Below are positions 26,578-35,848 of a DNA stretch of 64,000 nt, in pieces. Origin of the DNA: Actinomycetota bacterium (GTDB lineage Bacteria; Actinomycetota; Actinomycetes; Streptosporangiales; Streptosporangiaceae); assembly GCA_027314595.1 (NCBI GenBank), contig DAHVAN010000318.1, positions 24,241 through 88,240 on the forward strand, in the 5' to 3' direction. The position numbers were made by a program, and so were the translations under genes. The number at the start of each line of letters is the position of its first letter. Positions within the stretch are counted from its first letter, which is position 1. The notes beneath the pieces were generated by a model that did not search any database, was not told the origin of the DNA, and saw only the letters and a program-made list of their open reading frames with translations.

Positions 26578-28077
26578 CTAGCTGGCCGCGGCGCCCGGGT
26601 CGGACTCCCGGCGGACGTGGAAGAACGGCGACTTGAGCACGAACCGCGACACGCACATCAGGACCAGGCCGAGCCCGGCTATGCCGACCAGCGACCATCG
26701 CTCGGGCAGCGCCCCCTGGATCACGCCCTCCACCGTCATCCAGCCGAGGAAGCCGGCGGACGCGAGCGGGAGAATGCCGAGGACGATGGCGTTCCATGCG
26801 CTGGACATGACCCGGCGTCGGTAATAGGTCATGCTCGCCAGCGCCGTCAGGATGTAGAAGACCGCGAACAGGATGCCGGTGAGGTCGACCACGTAGCTGA
26901 ACGCGCTCTGCACCGAGGTCATGAGCAGGTAGACCCAGGCGGCCGCGACAGTCACCAGGCCGAACACGAGGCTGGCCGTGGCCGGGGTGGCGAACCGGCG
27001 CGGCACGTTGGCGAGGAACTCGGGCAGCGCGCGATAGCTCGCCATCCCGTAGATGATCCGCGCGCCGATCAATATGCCGGTTCCGGTGGTCGCGATCACC
27101 GAGAGCGCGAGGGCCAGCGCCATGACCTTCGCCCACCCGCTGCCGCCGAGCACCCCGGCGACATAGACGAGCGGCGAGGCGCTGTTCGCGGCCATGTTGG
27201 CCGGAGTCACCACTCCCTGCAGGCCCACCTGGGCCAGCGTGTAGATGACGGCGAGCAGGGCCACCGCGATCAGGGCGGCCCGGCCCGGGTTCGTGCGCCG
27301 GTGCCTGACCTCCTCGTTGACGTACACGGTGCCGTCCCAGCCGCTGTAGGCGAAGATCGCGATGACGAAGCCGAGCACCAGGCTGCTCTGGCCGCCGACG
27401 CCGCTCAGGGTGAACCATCCCCTGGTGATGGGGTAGGTGCCGACAGCGACCGTGTGACTGACGCCATGACTGGTGACGGCCTGAGTGTAGACGTGATGCC
27501 TGAGGACTTCGACAAGGCCCCAGATGGACATGCCGATGAGGATCGTGTACTCGACCGCCGCCATGGCCACCTGGGTGCGCGCGGTGATCCGGATGCCGAC
27601 GATCGCGATCCCCATCATGATCAGCCCGATCGCGGTGGCGATGGCGACGTTCCACCACATGTTCGTGGTGGAGGACCCGAATACGGCGAGCACCGAGGGA
27701 GCCAGGACCTCCACGCCGCTGAGCGTGCCGAGCACATAGCCGACGATCATCAGCCACCCGGTGAGGAAGCCCAGGTACGGGTTGATCGACCGGCCGACCC
27801 ACTCGAAGGACGCGCCGCAGTTTGCGTTCCACATGTTGAGGCGCCGGTAGGCGTTGGCGATGACGAGCATCGGGATCGCGCTGATGATGAGCAGCAGCCC
27901 GCCGTTGTAGGCGGCCGTCGCGGCCAGCGAGGCGAGCGTGATGCCGACCACCGCGGCCGGAGCCGACGTCGCCATGCCGATGACCGTGTCTTGCGCGACA
28001 CCGATCGCGTCGGGTTCGAGCCGGGCAGGAGGAGCCGGAACGGTTGCGGGGATGGCGGTCGCGGATGGCTCCGTCAT
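26578..28077 (-). CDS. APC family amino acid permease
   Basis: 499 residues with twelve predicted membrane helices; AGAGGAG precedes the ATG at 28077. The first helix has the broken-helix Gly-rich motif region (TSAPAAVVGITLASLAATA), and VLGFVIAIFAYSGWDGTVYVNEEV is the typical sixth-helix glycine motif of the APC superfamily followed by the conserved acidic segment. It should import an amino acid or amine by secondary transport. Substrate unknown. A GntR-type regulator lies downstream on the same side (28293-28601), separated by its promoter region. Confidence 0.92.
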   Translation of the reverse strand: MTEPSATAIPATVPAPPARLEPDAIGVAQDTVIGMATSAPAAVVGITLASLAATAAYNGGLLLIISAIPMLVIANAYRRLNMWNANCGASFEWVGRSINPYLGFLTGWLMIVGYVLGTLSGVEVLAPSVLAVFGSSTTNMWWNVAIATAIGLIMMGIAIVGIRITARTQVAMAAVEYTILIGMSIWGLVEVLRHHVYTQAVTSHGVSHTVAVGTYPITRGWFTLSGVGGQSSLVLGFVIAIFAYSGWDGTVYVNEEVRHRRTNPGRAALIAVALLAVIYTLAQVGLQGVVTPANMAANSASPLVYVAGVLGGSGWAKVMALALALSVIATTGTGILIGARIIYGMASYRALPEFLANVPRRFATPATASLVFGLVTVAAAWVYLLMTSVQSAFSYVVDLTGILFAVFYILTALASMTYYRRRVMSSAWNAIVLGILPLASAGFLGWMTVEGVIQGALPERWSLVGIAGLGLVLMCVSRFVLKSPFFHVRRESDPGAAAS

Positions 28078-28292
28078 TATTCTCCTCTGAAGTCTGCCTG
28101 CGTGCGATGAAGATTCCTGGTGCCCGGACCGCGATTATAACGGTCATTCGAGGTGTTCGCCACAGGATGCCGCATAATTGAATTGGACATTCGACATTCA
28201 TCGATGCCGCGTTGAATGCTGGGCCCGGAAATGCCAGGTGCGGGCGAGGCAGGCACCAGAGGCTGACGTGGCGGATGGTGCAATCAACGCCG

Positions 28293-28601
28293 TTAAGGGG
28301 GCCATGTGAAACCCGTTAAGCGGAAGTCGGGAGGCTCGTCGCTGACATAGTAGCCATAACCGTTCCGATAATGGACATATCCGAGTTCACGCAACCGCAG
28401 CAACGCGCGCGTCATGACGCGAGGATGCACGCAGGCGGCCGCCGCCATGTCGGCCACGGTGGGCAGTCGCTCCCCTGGCACGTACCTGCCGGTCCTGATC
28501 CCGTCGGCAAGGCCGCCGGCCGCCTTCACCCACTGCGAGTCCGCTCGCCCGCCGATCCCGGCGGGGACCCGAGGGCGTTCCGCCACGTGGTGCGCGTTCA
28601 T
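28293..28601 (-). CDS. Short GntR family winged-helix regulator
   Basis: The frame is open to 28700, but ATG 28601 (MNAHHVAERPRV) is a more natural start; no strong ribosome site marks either. Residues of the GntR DNA-binding domain are clear: LADGIRTGRYVPGERLPTV, MAAAACVHPRVMTRALLRLR and wing ELGYVHYRNGYGYYVS. There is almost nothing after the wing, so the usual ligand-binding domain is missing, as in the short YtrA-like or plasmid-borne GntR proteins. It is transcribed toward the APC permease gene on the same strand (216 bp before it) and diverges from the ECF sigma gene. Confidence 0.75.
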   Translation of the reverse strand: MNAHHVAERPRVPAGIGGRADSQWVKAAGGLADGIRTGRYVPGERLPTVADMAAAACVHPRVMTRALLRLRELGYVHYRNGYGYYVSDEPPDFRLTGFTWPP

Positions 28602-28789
28602 CAGCCCGGCCAAGCAGCCACGAGAACGCCGCGAACGGCGATGGGAACCGCACGACCCTTCATACTCCCGCCTTCCAGCAGCACCGTCGCGAGCAGGCAC
28701 AGCCCTGTCAGGACTAAGAGCGCCGGAACGCCTGCCTGTGTTACGACTCGGTCTGTATTACCGAGTTCACCGAGACATAACACGCATGC

Positions 28790-29407
28790 GTGGTTTATGG
28801 TCGTTTCGTGCTGGGCGAGGGATTCCCCAAGGTGCTGAGCGCCGCCGCCGACGGGGATGGTGCCGCATTCGCCATGCTGTGGCGAGATACCCACCCGCCA
28901 TTGCTGCGTTATCTATGGGTCGCGGCCGGAGACGCCGCGGAGGATCTGGCGAGCGACGTCTGGCTCGACGTCGCGAGGCGGATAGCCAGGTTCAGGGGCG
29001 GTGAGCCCGAATTCCGCGGCTGGCTGTTCACCCTGGCCCGCCGCAAGGTGATCGACAGGCGCCGTTATGAGGCACGGCACCCGGAATCACCGGCCGGTGA
29101 TATAGGGCCGCTTGACAGGCCCGCGTCCGACGACACCTTCGCGTCGGCCCTTGAGGGCATATCGACCGAGGCGGCACTGACGCTCATCGCCACCCTTCCC
29201 CGCGATCAGGCGGAGATCATCGTGCTGCGCGTGGTGGTCGGGATGGAGGCCACCGAGGTCGCGCGAATCGTCGGCAAGAGCGCCGGCGCGGTCCGCGTGG
29301 CGGCGCACCGGGGACTGCGCGCGCTGAACGCCCGGCTGGCCGGCGCCCGGACCGTGCTGCCAGGCCAGCAGGGCGGCGCGACTGACCGCGGCGGTGTAAC
29401 ACTATGA
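28790..29407 (+). CDS. ECF-type RNA polymerase sigma factor
   Basis: 205 residues from GTG 28790 (a later GTG at 28808 is possible). Region 2 is seen in HPPLLRYLWVAAGDAAEDLASDVWLDVARRI as separate short motifs (DAAEDLASDVWLDV, FRGWLFTLARRKVIDRRR), and region 4 in LIATLPRDQAEIIVLRVVV-type helix followed by EVARIVGKSAGAVRVAAHRG. It redirects RNA polymerase to a small regulon. The stop overlaps the start of a single-pass membrane protein gene by 4 bp (29404-29407), the usual place for an anti-sigma partner. Confidence 0.92.
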   Translation: MVYGRFVLGEGFPKVLSAAADGDGAAFAMLWRDTHPPLLRYLWVAAGDAAEDLASDVWLDVARRIARFRGGEPEFRGWLFTLARRKVIDRRRYEARHPESPAGDIGPLDRPASDDTFASALEGISTEAALTLIATLPRDQAEIIVLRVVVGMEATEVARIVGKSAGAVRVAAHRGLRALNARLAGARTVLPGQQGGATDRGGVTL

Positions 29408-30252
29408 GGGCTTTCGACGGTTCCCCGGCTGAGATGCCCATCCCTTCCGGCCAGGCCGCCTGGCTGTCTCCCGACGAGGCGACAGCCGATCGGCTGCTGT
29501 CCGGCCAGGGCGCAGGTCCCGACGCCCCAGCCGACGAGAAGGCTCTGGCACTCGTGCTCAGCGCGGCCGCCCGGCCAGCCACCGAACGGGAACTATGCGG
29601 CGAGCAGGCCGCCGTCGGCGCGTTCCTCGCCGTCGCGGCGCTCGGCGGGCGCCCCCGGATCCTGACCTGGGCTGGGACCAGCCACAGGATCAGGCGGCGC
29701 CCGCTTGCCCGCAGGGTTTCGCTGCTCGTGGGGGGCGGCGTGCTCGCCGCGGCGGTCGCGCTGGGTGGAACCGCGGCGGCGGGCGAACTGCCCGCCCCGC
29801 TGCAGCAGGTGGCGCACACCGTCTTCGGCGCGCCCGCGCCCGGTCCCGCGCTGGTGCCGTCCGAGCTCCGCAAGCCGCCGCGCCTGGCAGGCCCGGCAAG
29901 CGCCACCCCCTCCGGCAGACACCCGGGCAGGGTGATTGTCACCGGGACGCCCAGCGCGGCGGGCAACTCCGGCCATGGCGCGAAGACGGCCGCGCCGACG
30001 GGCACGGCCGGCAACGGCAGCGGGACCGGCAGCGCTCCCGGAAGCGGGAACGGCAGCGGCGGCGGGTCCGGGAGCGGCGGCGGGCACGGGAACGGCGGCG
30101 GGTCCGGCTCTGGCCGCGGGTCCGGGTCCGGCAGCGGGTCCGGGAGCGGCAGCGGGAGCGCGGGGAATGGCCGCAGCAACGGGGAACCGGGCGGCAGCGC
30201 TCCCGGCAGCGGGAACGGCAACGGGCATGGCATGGCGCGCAGGGTCACATGA
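29404..30252 (+). CDS. Membrane protein with Gly/Ser-rich tail, candidate anti-sigma factor
   Basis: 282 residues. A cytoplasmic N-terminal part of about 95 residues, a basic stop (RIRRRPLARR), one membrane helix (about 101-120), then an outer segment ending in about 85 residues of Gly/Ser/Asn repeats (SGSGSGSGS type). No zinc-binding HxxxCxxC motif is seen, so it is not a ZAS-type anti-sigma factor, but its 4-bp overlap with the sigma gene and its topology suggest that role. The repeat tract (about 30000-30230) is low-complexity GGCAGCGG-type DNA prone to length change. Function unproven. Confidence 0.7.
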   Translation: MRAFDGSPAEMPIPSGQAAWLSPDEATADRLLSGQGAGPDAPADEKALALVLSAAARPATERELCGEQAAVGAFLAVAALGGRPRILTWAGTSHRIRRRPLARRVSLLVGGGVLAAAVALGGTAAAGELPAPLQQVAHTVFGAPAPGPALVPSELRKPPRLAGPASATPSGRHPGRVIVTGTPSAAGNSGHGAKTAAPTGTAGNGSGTGSAPGSGNGSGGGSGSGGGHGNGGGSGSGRGSGSGSGSGSGSGSAGNGRSNGEPGGSAPGSGNGNGHGMARRVT

Positions 30253-30284
30253 GCGGGGAAGCGTGCCTGCCCCTGCTTACCCCG

Positions 30285-31367
30285 TCAGGGCCGCCCGAGC
30301 GCGCGCAAGCCGCGCGCGGCCAGCAGCGGAACCGCAGGGCCGACCCTGTCGTACCCCGGCCCGACGGTCTTCCCGCCAAGGTAGCGTGCGTGCACGCCCT
30401 CGCAGATGACCGCGAGCTTCATCCACGCGAGCGCCATGTAGAACGACAGGCTGCCGAGATCGCGGCCGGTCCGGGCCGCGTAGGCGGAGGCAAGCCAGTC
30501 CGCGGTGGGGAAGCCGGGCTTGTCGGTCAGCCCCGCGGACACCGGGATGTCCCCGCGCGCGGTGTCGCCGGGATCATGCCAGTACGAGAGGGTGACCGCG
30601 AGATCGGCCAGCGGGTCGCCGAGGGTCGACAGTTCCCAGTCGAGCACGGCGGCGATGCGCGGGCCGCCGGGCGGGGCGAGCGACACGACCGTGTTGTCGA
30701 GCCTGAAGTCCCCGTGCACGACGGCGCACGCGCTGTCCTCGGGCGCGACGCCGGCCAGCCGCGCGAGCAGCACTTCCATGTCCGGGAGGTCACGGGTCTT
30801 CGACCGCTCCCACTGCGCGCCCCAGGTCTTGATCTGCCGGACGCAGTAGCCGCTGCGCCGGCCGTAGTCGCCAAGGCCCACCTCGTCCGGTGAGACCTCG
30901 TGCAGGACGGCGAGCGTGCCGATCAGATCGTCGGCGAGGGCGGCACGGGTGGCGGGCGACAGCGCCTCGGTGTCATCCCCGGTGCGCAGCACCTGGCCGG
31001 GCACGTCCCGCATGACGTAGAACCTCACGCCGAGGACGTCCGGGTCGGTGCACAGCGCCAGCGGCTCAGGTACCGGAACCGCGGTCGGGACAAGCGCGCT
31101 GAGCACCCGGTACTCGCGCTCCATGTCGTGCGCACGTGGCAGCACGTCCCCGAGCGGCGGCCGGCGCAAGATGACCGTGCCGCCGGGCAGGAAGAGCCGG
31201 TAGGTGATGTTCGACAGGCCGCCGGATATCAGCTCCGCCGTCCACGGCCCGTCCCCGGACAGCCCGGGCAGGGCGGCACGCAGCCACGGCTGGACGGCGG
31301 CCGCGGGAAGCCCGGGCAGACCGGGCGCCCCGGGGGCCCCCGGCGCGACGGAGGCCAGGTCAGCCAT
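30285..31367 (-). CDS. APH family phosphotransferase
   Basis: ATG 31367 starts a 360-residue protein; the frame is open 24 residues further but those look non-coding. Kinase-fold motifs of the aminoglycoside/choline kinase superfamily: GGLSNITYRLFLPGG nucleotide loop (about 50), catalytic loop AVVHGDFRLDNTVV with Asp and Asn (about 225), and metal-binding AAVLDWELSTLGDP. The sequence resembles the ACAD10/11-type phosphotransferases that act on hydroxyacyl-CoA or unknown alcohols more than true antibiotic kinases (REYRVLSAL, PEPLALCTDPDVLGVRFYVM). Drug resistance should not be assumed. Confidence 0.88.
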   Translation of the reverse strand: MADLASVAPGAPGAPGLPGLPAAAVQPWLRAALPGLSGDGPWTAELISGGLSNITYRLFLPGGTVILRRPPLGDVLPRAHDMEREYRVLSALVPTAVPVPEPLALCTDPDVLGVRFYVMRDVPGQVLRTGDDTEALSPATRAALADDLIGTLAVLHEVSPDEVGLGDYGRRSGYCVRQIKTWGAQWERSKTRDLPDMEVLLARLAGVAPEDSACAVVHGDFRLDNTVVSLAPPGGPRIAAVLDWELSTLGDPLADLAVTLSYWHDPGDTARGDIPVSAGLTDKPGFPTADWLASAYAARTGRDLGSLSFYMALAWMKLAVICEGVHARYLGGKTVGPGYDRVGPAVPLLAARGLRALGRP

Positions 31368-31466
31368 GGGCACGCGCGTTCCGCGCCGCCGCCGGCAAGG
31401 AATCGAAGGACATATGGGCTCCCGGGTGGCAGGCGCCACCGGCCGTTCTGATTGAGTCTTCGATTA

Positions 31467-32969
31467 TTACCCGGAACCGGCCGCGGCGTCTCCCCCCGGA
31501 GAGCCCGCTACGGCCTGGCCTGCTGCCCGGGGCCTGACCAGGTCCGCGCGCCGCGCGCCCAGCGCCAGCCTGGCCGCGTGATAGCCGCCCATGCCATGCA
31601 CCCCGCCGCCGGGCGGGGTGCTCGCCGAGCACAGGTACACGCCGGGCAGGGGCGTCGCCCACGGGCGGGGTGACAGCCGCGGGCGGCTGACGAACTGCGC
31701 GAGTCCCGCGTAGCCGCCGCCTATGTCGCCGCCGACGAGGTTCGGGTCGTGCCGCTCGAGGGCAGCCGTGTCGTGCGCGACGCGGGCCAGGATCAGGTCG
31801 CGGAACCCGGGCGCGAACCGTTCGATCTGGTCCTCGATCGCCGCGGTCATGTCCGCCGTCGAACCGTTCGGCACGTGGCAGTACGCCCACAGCACATGCC
31901 GTCCGGCCGGTGCGCGCGACGGGTCGGCAGCGCATGGCTGGACGGCGAGCACATAGGGCCGTTCCGGGTGCCGGCCGGCCGCGACCTCGGCCTCGCCCGC
32001 CGCGATCTCCGCCAGCGTTCCGCCCAGGTGCACGGTGCCGGCCGCGCGGACGGCGGGATCGGACCACGGGACCGGTCCCGACAGCGCCCAGTCCAGCTTG
32101 AACACGCCGGGCCCGTAGCGGAAGCGGCGCAACTGGCGCGCGTACCGACCGGGCAGGCGGTCGCCGCAGACGGCAAGCACCTGCGCCGGCGTCAGGTCGA
32201 GCAGGATCACGCCAGCCCTGGGAACATCGGACAGGTCCCGCACCGGGTGCCCCGGCTCCGCCGTGCCGCCGAGCGAGACCAGCCGGCCGACGAGGGCAGC
32301 GGCGAGCCGCTGCGACCCGCCGCGTACCACTGGCCAGCCGGCCCGGTGCGCGAGCGCGGCGAGCAGCAGCCCGTAGCCCCCAGTGATCGGGGCGCGCAGG
32401 TCGACCATGGAATGCGCGGCCATCCCCGCCAACAGCGCCCGGCCGCGCTCGCCGCCGAAGATGGCGCGGGCGAGCACGGTCGCCGGCAGCGCGCCCATGG
32501 CGCCGTACCTGGCCAGCCGCAGCGGCGCGCGCGGCACCGACAGCGGCGAGAGCAGCGAGTCCACCAGCCCGGACCCGCCGCGCGCCGTGGCACCCACGCT
32601 CTGCCGCCAGGCCAGCCCGTCCCTGGACGACCCGAGGCCGGCGGCGGTCCGCGTGACGTCCCTGTGCACGAGCACGGCGTCCTGTCCGTCCAGCGGGTGC
32701 GCCGCCTGCACGGGCGGGAAGGCCCAGTCGACCGGCAGCGAAAGGTCCCTGAACGCCGCCGAATCCCGGGCCAGCGGCAGCACGGAGGCGCACAGGTCAT
32801 GGGTGAAGCCGTCGAGGGTGAGCGCCGCGCTCCGCAGCCCGCCGCCGAACTCCCCCGCACCCTCGAGCAGCAGCACCCGGAGCCCGGCCCCGGCCAGCGT
32901 GATCGCACCGACCAGCCCGTTCGGCCCCGATCCGACCACCACCGCGTCGAATCCATCGGCTCCGGACAC
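31467..32969 (-). CDS. FAD-dependent oxidoreductase, phytoene-dehydrogenase/CrtI-like
   Basis: The GTG at 32969 has a strong ribosome site (GAGAGGAGG) and begins right at the dinucleotide fold VVVGSGPNGLVGAITLAGAG; the open frame extends to 33473 but upstream is antisense-like. 500 residues, with LLLEGAGEFGGGLRSA after the first strand and the C-terminal FAD segment YLCSASTPPGGGVHGMGGYH typical of NAD(P)/FAD-dependent carotenoid-type oxidases. No carotenoid synthesis genes are nearby, so the substrate is unknown; many such single-copy actinobacterial proteins are uncharacterised. Confidence 0.88.
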   Translation of the reverse strand: MSGADGFDAVVVGSGPNGLVGAITLAGAGLRVLLLEGAGEFGGGLRSAALTLDGFTHDLCASVLPLARDSAAFRDLSLPVDWAFPPVQAAHPLDGQDAVLVHRDVTRTAAGLGSSRDGLAWRQSVGATARGGSGLVDSLLSPLSVPRAPLRLARYGAMGALPATVLARAIFGGERGRALLAGMAAHSMVDLRAPITGGYGLLLAALAHRAGWPVVRGGSQRLAAALVGRLVSLGGTAEPGHPVRDLSDVPRAGVILLDLTPAQVLAVCGDRLPGRYARQLRRFRYGPGVFKLDWALSGPVPWSDPAVRAAGTVHLGGTLAEIAAGEAEVAAGRHPERPYVLAVQPCAADPSRAPAGRHVLWAYCHVPNGSTADMTAAIEDQIERFAPGFRDLILARVAHDTAALERHDPNLVGGDIGGGYAGLAQFVSRPRLSPRPWATPLPGVYLCSASTPPGGGVHGMGGYHAARLALGARRADLVRPRAAGQAVAGSPGGDAAAGSG

Positions 32970-33140
32970 GATGCCTCCTCTCGCCCCCGTGCGCAGCATT
33001 ACACGCCAGTGGGCAGCCACCCGAAAGGGGGCTGCCCACCCGCGCTCCGGATGATCGTGACCCACAGGCCCGTGTGATAGCCGACGACGAACGCGTCGCC
33101 GGCGGACGCGCCGCGCAGCAGCGCCGCGGTCGTCCGCGAC

Positions 33141-33707
33141 ATGGCGCGCGTTACTACCACGTTCACAATCCCGCGATCTGCCGTCAGCACCTGCGCCGCC
33201 GCAGCGAAATCGCACGGCTTCACGGCGTTCACACGCCTCGACTGGTGCGCCTCCTTCGCAGCCGTGCTGACCGTCTTCGAGAACGATAAACCGATCGGGA
33301 CGGCCACGATCGCGCAGGTGGACTACGCATCCTGGAAGGTCAGTTCCCGGACGTGGAACAAGACCATCCGGCTCTTCTCGGAGGTGGACTCGACTGGGGT
33401 GCTGATCGGCGAACCGGTCGTCGTCACCGGGCTCAGCACCTGCTCGAAAGGCTGCAAGATCACATCGGGTCACTTGTACGTCGTGACGGCTCCGGAGTCT
33501 CCGGCTGTAGCTGAAAGAGAGGTTGGAGTGACCTCGCCCGGCACCGCCACCGACACCATCCGATTGAAGACATCCACTCCCAGAACCTCATCCCCATCAC
33601 CCAGCGTAGGCCCCTCCACCTCTTGGCCCACGGTGTCGCCGAGCCGCAGCCGTTGCCCGGCTGGCCGCCATGTCAGGACGGCGACGTCCTGCCCCGCGCC
33701 ATCCTGA
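33141..33707 (+). CDS. Orphan ORF, possible fragment of a secreted protein
   Basis: 188 codons from ATG 33141. The first 115 residues look genuinely coded and have a lower Arg content than the antisense noise around them (VTTTFTIPRSAV, FTRLDWCASFAAVLTVFEND, TWNKTIRLFSEVDSTGVLIG, GLSTCSKGCKITSGHLYVV). Four cysteines are spread through it, as in an exported domain, but no signal peptide is present. The last 60 residues are Ser/Thr/Pro-rich. It resembles the beta-rich region that precedes some actinobacterial secreted nuclease domains, but I cannot assign a family. The lower GC of the stretch hints at foreign origin or a decayed gene. Confidence 0.45.
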   Translation: MARVTTTFTIPRSAVSTCAAAAKSHGFTAFTRLDWCASFAAVLTVFENDKPIGTATIAQVDYASWKVSSRTWNKTIRLFSEVDSTGVLIGEPVVVTGLSTCSKGCKITSGHLYVVTAPESPAVAEREVGVTSPGTATDTIRLKTSTPRTSSPSPSVGPSTSWPTVSPSRSRCPAGRHVRTATSCPAPS

Positions 33708-33722
33708 AGTGACGGCGGCCAG

Positions 33723-34466
33723 CTACGCGCCTGGCGTGGCGGCCGCCGGCCGTCGGCCGCCGTAGATGACGAAGTCGAGTTCCTTCCAGAACACGTCCAC
33801 CCCCTCGAACCCCGCGGCGCGCAGGAAGGCGACCTGCGGGTCGAGCGGGATCATGTAGCGGACGTGGTTCTCGTACCTGAACTGCTCCTCGGGGGTCGGG
33901 TGCGCCCGCTTGTCCGCCGCGGCCGGGTCACGCCTGTCACCCGCCCGCAGCCAGGCCTCCTCCACGACCGGGTCCGGGGGCGCGACCGGGTCGTAATTGA
34001 GGTACCAGCCGCCTGGCGCCAGGCGCTCGAAGATCTCGGCGAACAGCGTCTGCTTGCGCCCGTCGTTGAGGTGGTGCACGCACAGCGAACTGATCACCGC
34101 GTCCACGGGGGCAGGGATCTGGCCCGGCCAGTCGCCCGGGCGTGTCATGTCGAACTCGACGTAGGTGTACCTGCCTTCGTACGGCGCGAGCTCCACCACG
34201 CCCTGCGCCATCATCTGCGGCGAGAAGTCCGCCAGGATCGCGCGCGCCGCTGTGAAGTGATCGAGGATGGTCCTCGCCGCGGCCCCGGTGCCCGCACCGA
34301 GGTCGAGAAACGTGAACGGCTCGGCTGCGGCGAACGGCAGGAGCTCGGCCATCAGGACCCGGTGCCCCGCCCGGCGCCGCTCGCGGTCATCCGCGGTCGA
34401 CTTCCAGAAGTTCACGCCGATGTCGGTCTTCCACACGGCGGCGTTGGTGTCCTCGTCATCCACCAT
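33723..34466 (-). CDS. Class I SAM-dependent methyltransferase (Methyltransf_12/25 type)
   Basis: ATG 34466 gives 247 residues; the frame is open upstream as antisense noise. Motif I FLDLGAGTGAAARTIL (about 55), acidic loop AILADFSPQMM, VDAVISSLCVHHLND, and APGGWYLNYDPVAPP in the usual order of small-molecule methyltransferases (trans-aconitate/Cypemycin-like subgroup). C-terminal YMIPLDPQVAFLRAAGFEGVDVFWK is common to this group. Substrate unknown. It is 62 bp downstream of the membrane protein gene at 34529-35671 on the same strand, so the two may be co-transcribed. Confidence 0.87.
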   Translation of the reverse strand: MVDDEDTNAAVWKTDIGVNFWKSTADDRERRRAGHRVLMAELLPFAAAEPFTFLDLGAGTGAAARTILDHFTAARAILADFSPQMMAQGVVELAPYEGRYTYVEFDMTRPGDWPGQIPAPVDAVISSLCVHHLNDGRKQTLFAEIFERLAPGGWYLNYDPVAPPDPVVEEAWLRAGDRRDPAAADKRAHPTPEEQFRYENHVRYMIPLDPQVAFLRAAGFEGVDVFWKELDFVIYGGRRPAAATPGA

Positions 34467-34528
34467 GACAGCGATGCTAACGCCACCAGGCAGGTGATCT
34501 TGCCGGCGAGGTTTCGCGGCGCGGCCCC

Positions 34529-35671
34529 TCAGGGGTGATCGACGTTCTTCCTGATCCGCGGCGCCGCGACGCCGCGGCTGCCGAGCAGGCTGCGCTGCAC
34601 GGCGCCCTGCCTTACGCCGGGCAGCCAGGTCACGTTCCACGACTGCGCGTCGAGCTTGGCCGCGCTCCAGATCTCGAACCCGACTCCGTCGAAGGCCCGC
34701 GAGACACCCGAGCCAAGTCCCCAGCCGCCGCCGCCGAGGACCGCGAGCACGGTTACCAGGCTGGCCCATGCCTGCGAGGCCCCGCTGAGGTTCGCGATCA
34801 CCAGGTAGAGCAGCCCTCCGAGCGCGGCGGCGCCGGTCAGCACTAGCGGCCAGTACCGGCGCAGGATGCTCGAGGCCACCGTGCGACTGGCTCGCGCCAT
34901 CGCCGACGCGGCCTGCACCCACGCGCCCATGGCGGGCTGCAGGCTCACGTCGGGGTCGGCGGTGAGCACCGAATGCCACACCGACCCTTGCACCCGCAGC
35001 GCGCTGACGATCACTTCGGGCGACGACGCCCAGGTAGTCGCGGTGGCCCTGAACTTCGGCGCGTTGACATCGACCCAGTCTGCCCACTTCGACAGCGACC
35101 CGCCGACGATGGCCGCCGTCGACGGGGGGATCGTCGTCCCGGCGCCGTTCAGCCATGTCTGCATCGCCGCGACCTGGCCGCGCCTGAACATGCCGATGAA
35201 CGTCTCCGGCCCGGCGTCCGGTGTGACGAGCCAGCACATGTCGCTGAGCGCCAGGCCCAGCTGGTAGGAGTTGAGCTGCTGCTGGTCGTCGGCCAGTTCG
35301 TCGAGGATGGCCAGGTGCAGCGCGCCAAGCGCCGCGTCGAACCTGGCCTGGTCGAATGGATCCTCGCCGCCCGGCTTCCTGGCCGCCTCGGCGGTGACGC
35401 CGGCGGCAGAAATGCCCGGGTACGGCCTGAGCAGGTCATTCAGGTCCGTGACCAGGAAATCCAGCAAATGGGCGGGGTCGAGGTCACAGACAAGGGGCAG
35501 CTGGACCGCCTTGTCGAAGGCCGGCTGGCGATTGACCACGCTCGCACGCCTGCGGCCATCGAACAGTTCCGCCATCAGCCAGCCAAGCGCGAAAACCGAC
35601 CCCGCCGGCGGCGGCAGGGGGACGGTCGCCGGAACCGGCGCAATGGGCCTGCCGTCCACAGTTGTCGACAT
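34529..35671 (-). CDS. Uncharacterised protein with two membrane helices
   Basis: ATG 35671 (MSTTVDGRPIAPVPATVPL) starts a 380-residue protein I do not recognise. The first 270 residues are soluble and mostly helical (LGWLMAELFDGRR, LLDFLVTDLNDLLRPYPG, YQLGLALSDMCWLV). Two hydrophobic segments follow at about 280-320 (PLVLTGAAALGGLLYLVIANL and ASLVTVLAVLGGGGWGLG as a close pair), then about 50 residues ending in basic charges. The form suggests a membrane-tethered cytoplasmic sensor or scaffold. Similar two-helix actinobacterial proteins are annotated only as hypothetical. Confidence 0.75.
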   Translation of the reverse strand: MSTTVDGRPIAPVPATVPLPPPAGSVFALGWLMAELFDGRRRASVVNRQPAFDKAVQLPLVCDLDPAHLLDFLVTDLNDLLRPYPGISAAGVTAEAARKPGGEDPFDQARFDAALGALHLAILDELADDQQQLNSYQLGLALSDMCWLVTPDAGPETFIGMFRRGQVAAMQTWLNGAGTTIPPSTAAIVGGSLSKWADWVDVNAPKFRATATTWASSPEVIVSALRVQGSVWHSVLTADPDVSLQPAMGAWVQAASAMARASRTVASSILRRYWPLVLTGAAALGGLLYLVIANLSGASQAWASLVTVLAVLGGGGWGLGSGVSRAFDGVGFEIWSAAKLDAQSWNVTWLPGVRQGAVQRSLLGSRGVAAPRIRKNVDHP

Positions 35672-35848
35672 AATGGCTCTCCACGCGTAACAGCCGCTTA
35701 CGGTCCTAGTCTCGGCGTCCAGGCGCAATATCGAAGATAATCGAATAGGCGCCCTGCAGATCGTCCCGATCCTGACAGCATCGCACCCGGCTGTCAACGC
35801 GCCACGGCCATGAATGGGAGTGTTTCCGGTGATCGGGCCTGTCGCGTA

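Noticed and set aside
30285-31367. Aminoglycoside resistance gene
   Set aside because: The kinase motifs fit, but the sequence resembles ACAD10/11-type phosphotransferases and there is no resistance context.
31360-32793. A 477-codon minus-strand frame overlapping the FAD oxidoreductase
   Set aside because: Arg/Ala/Gly-rich shadow of the real oxidoreductase frame.
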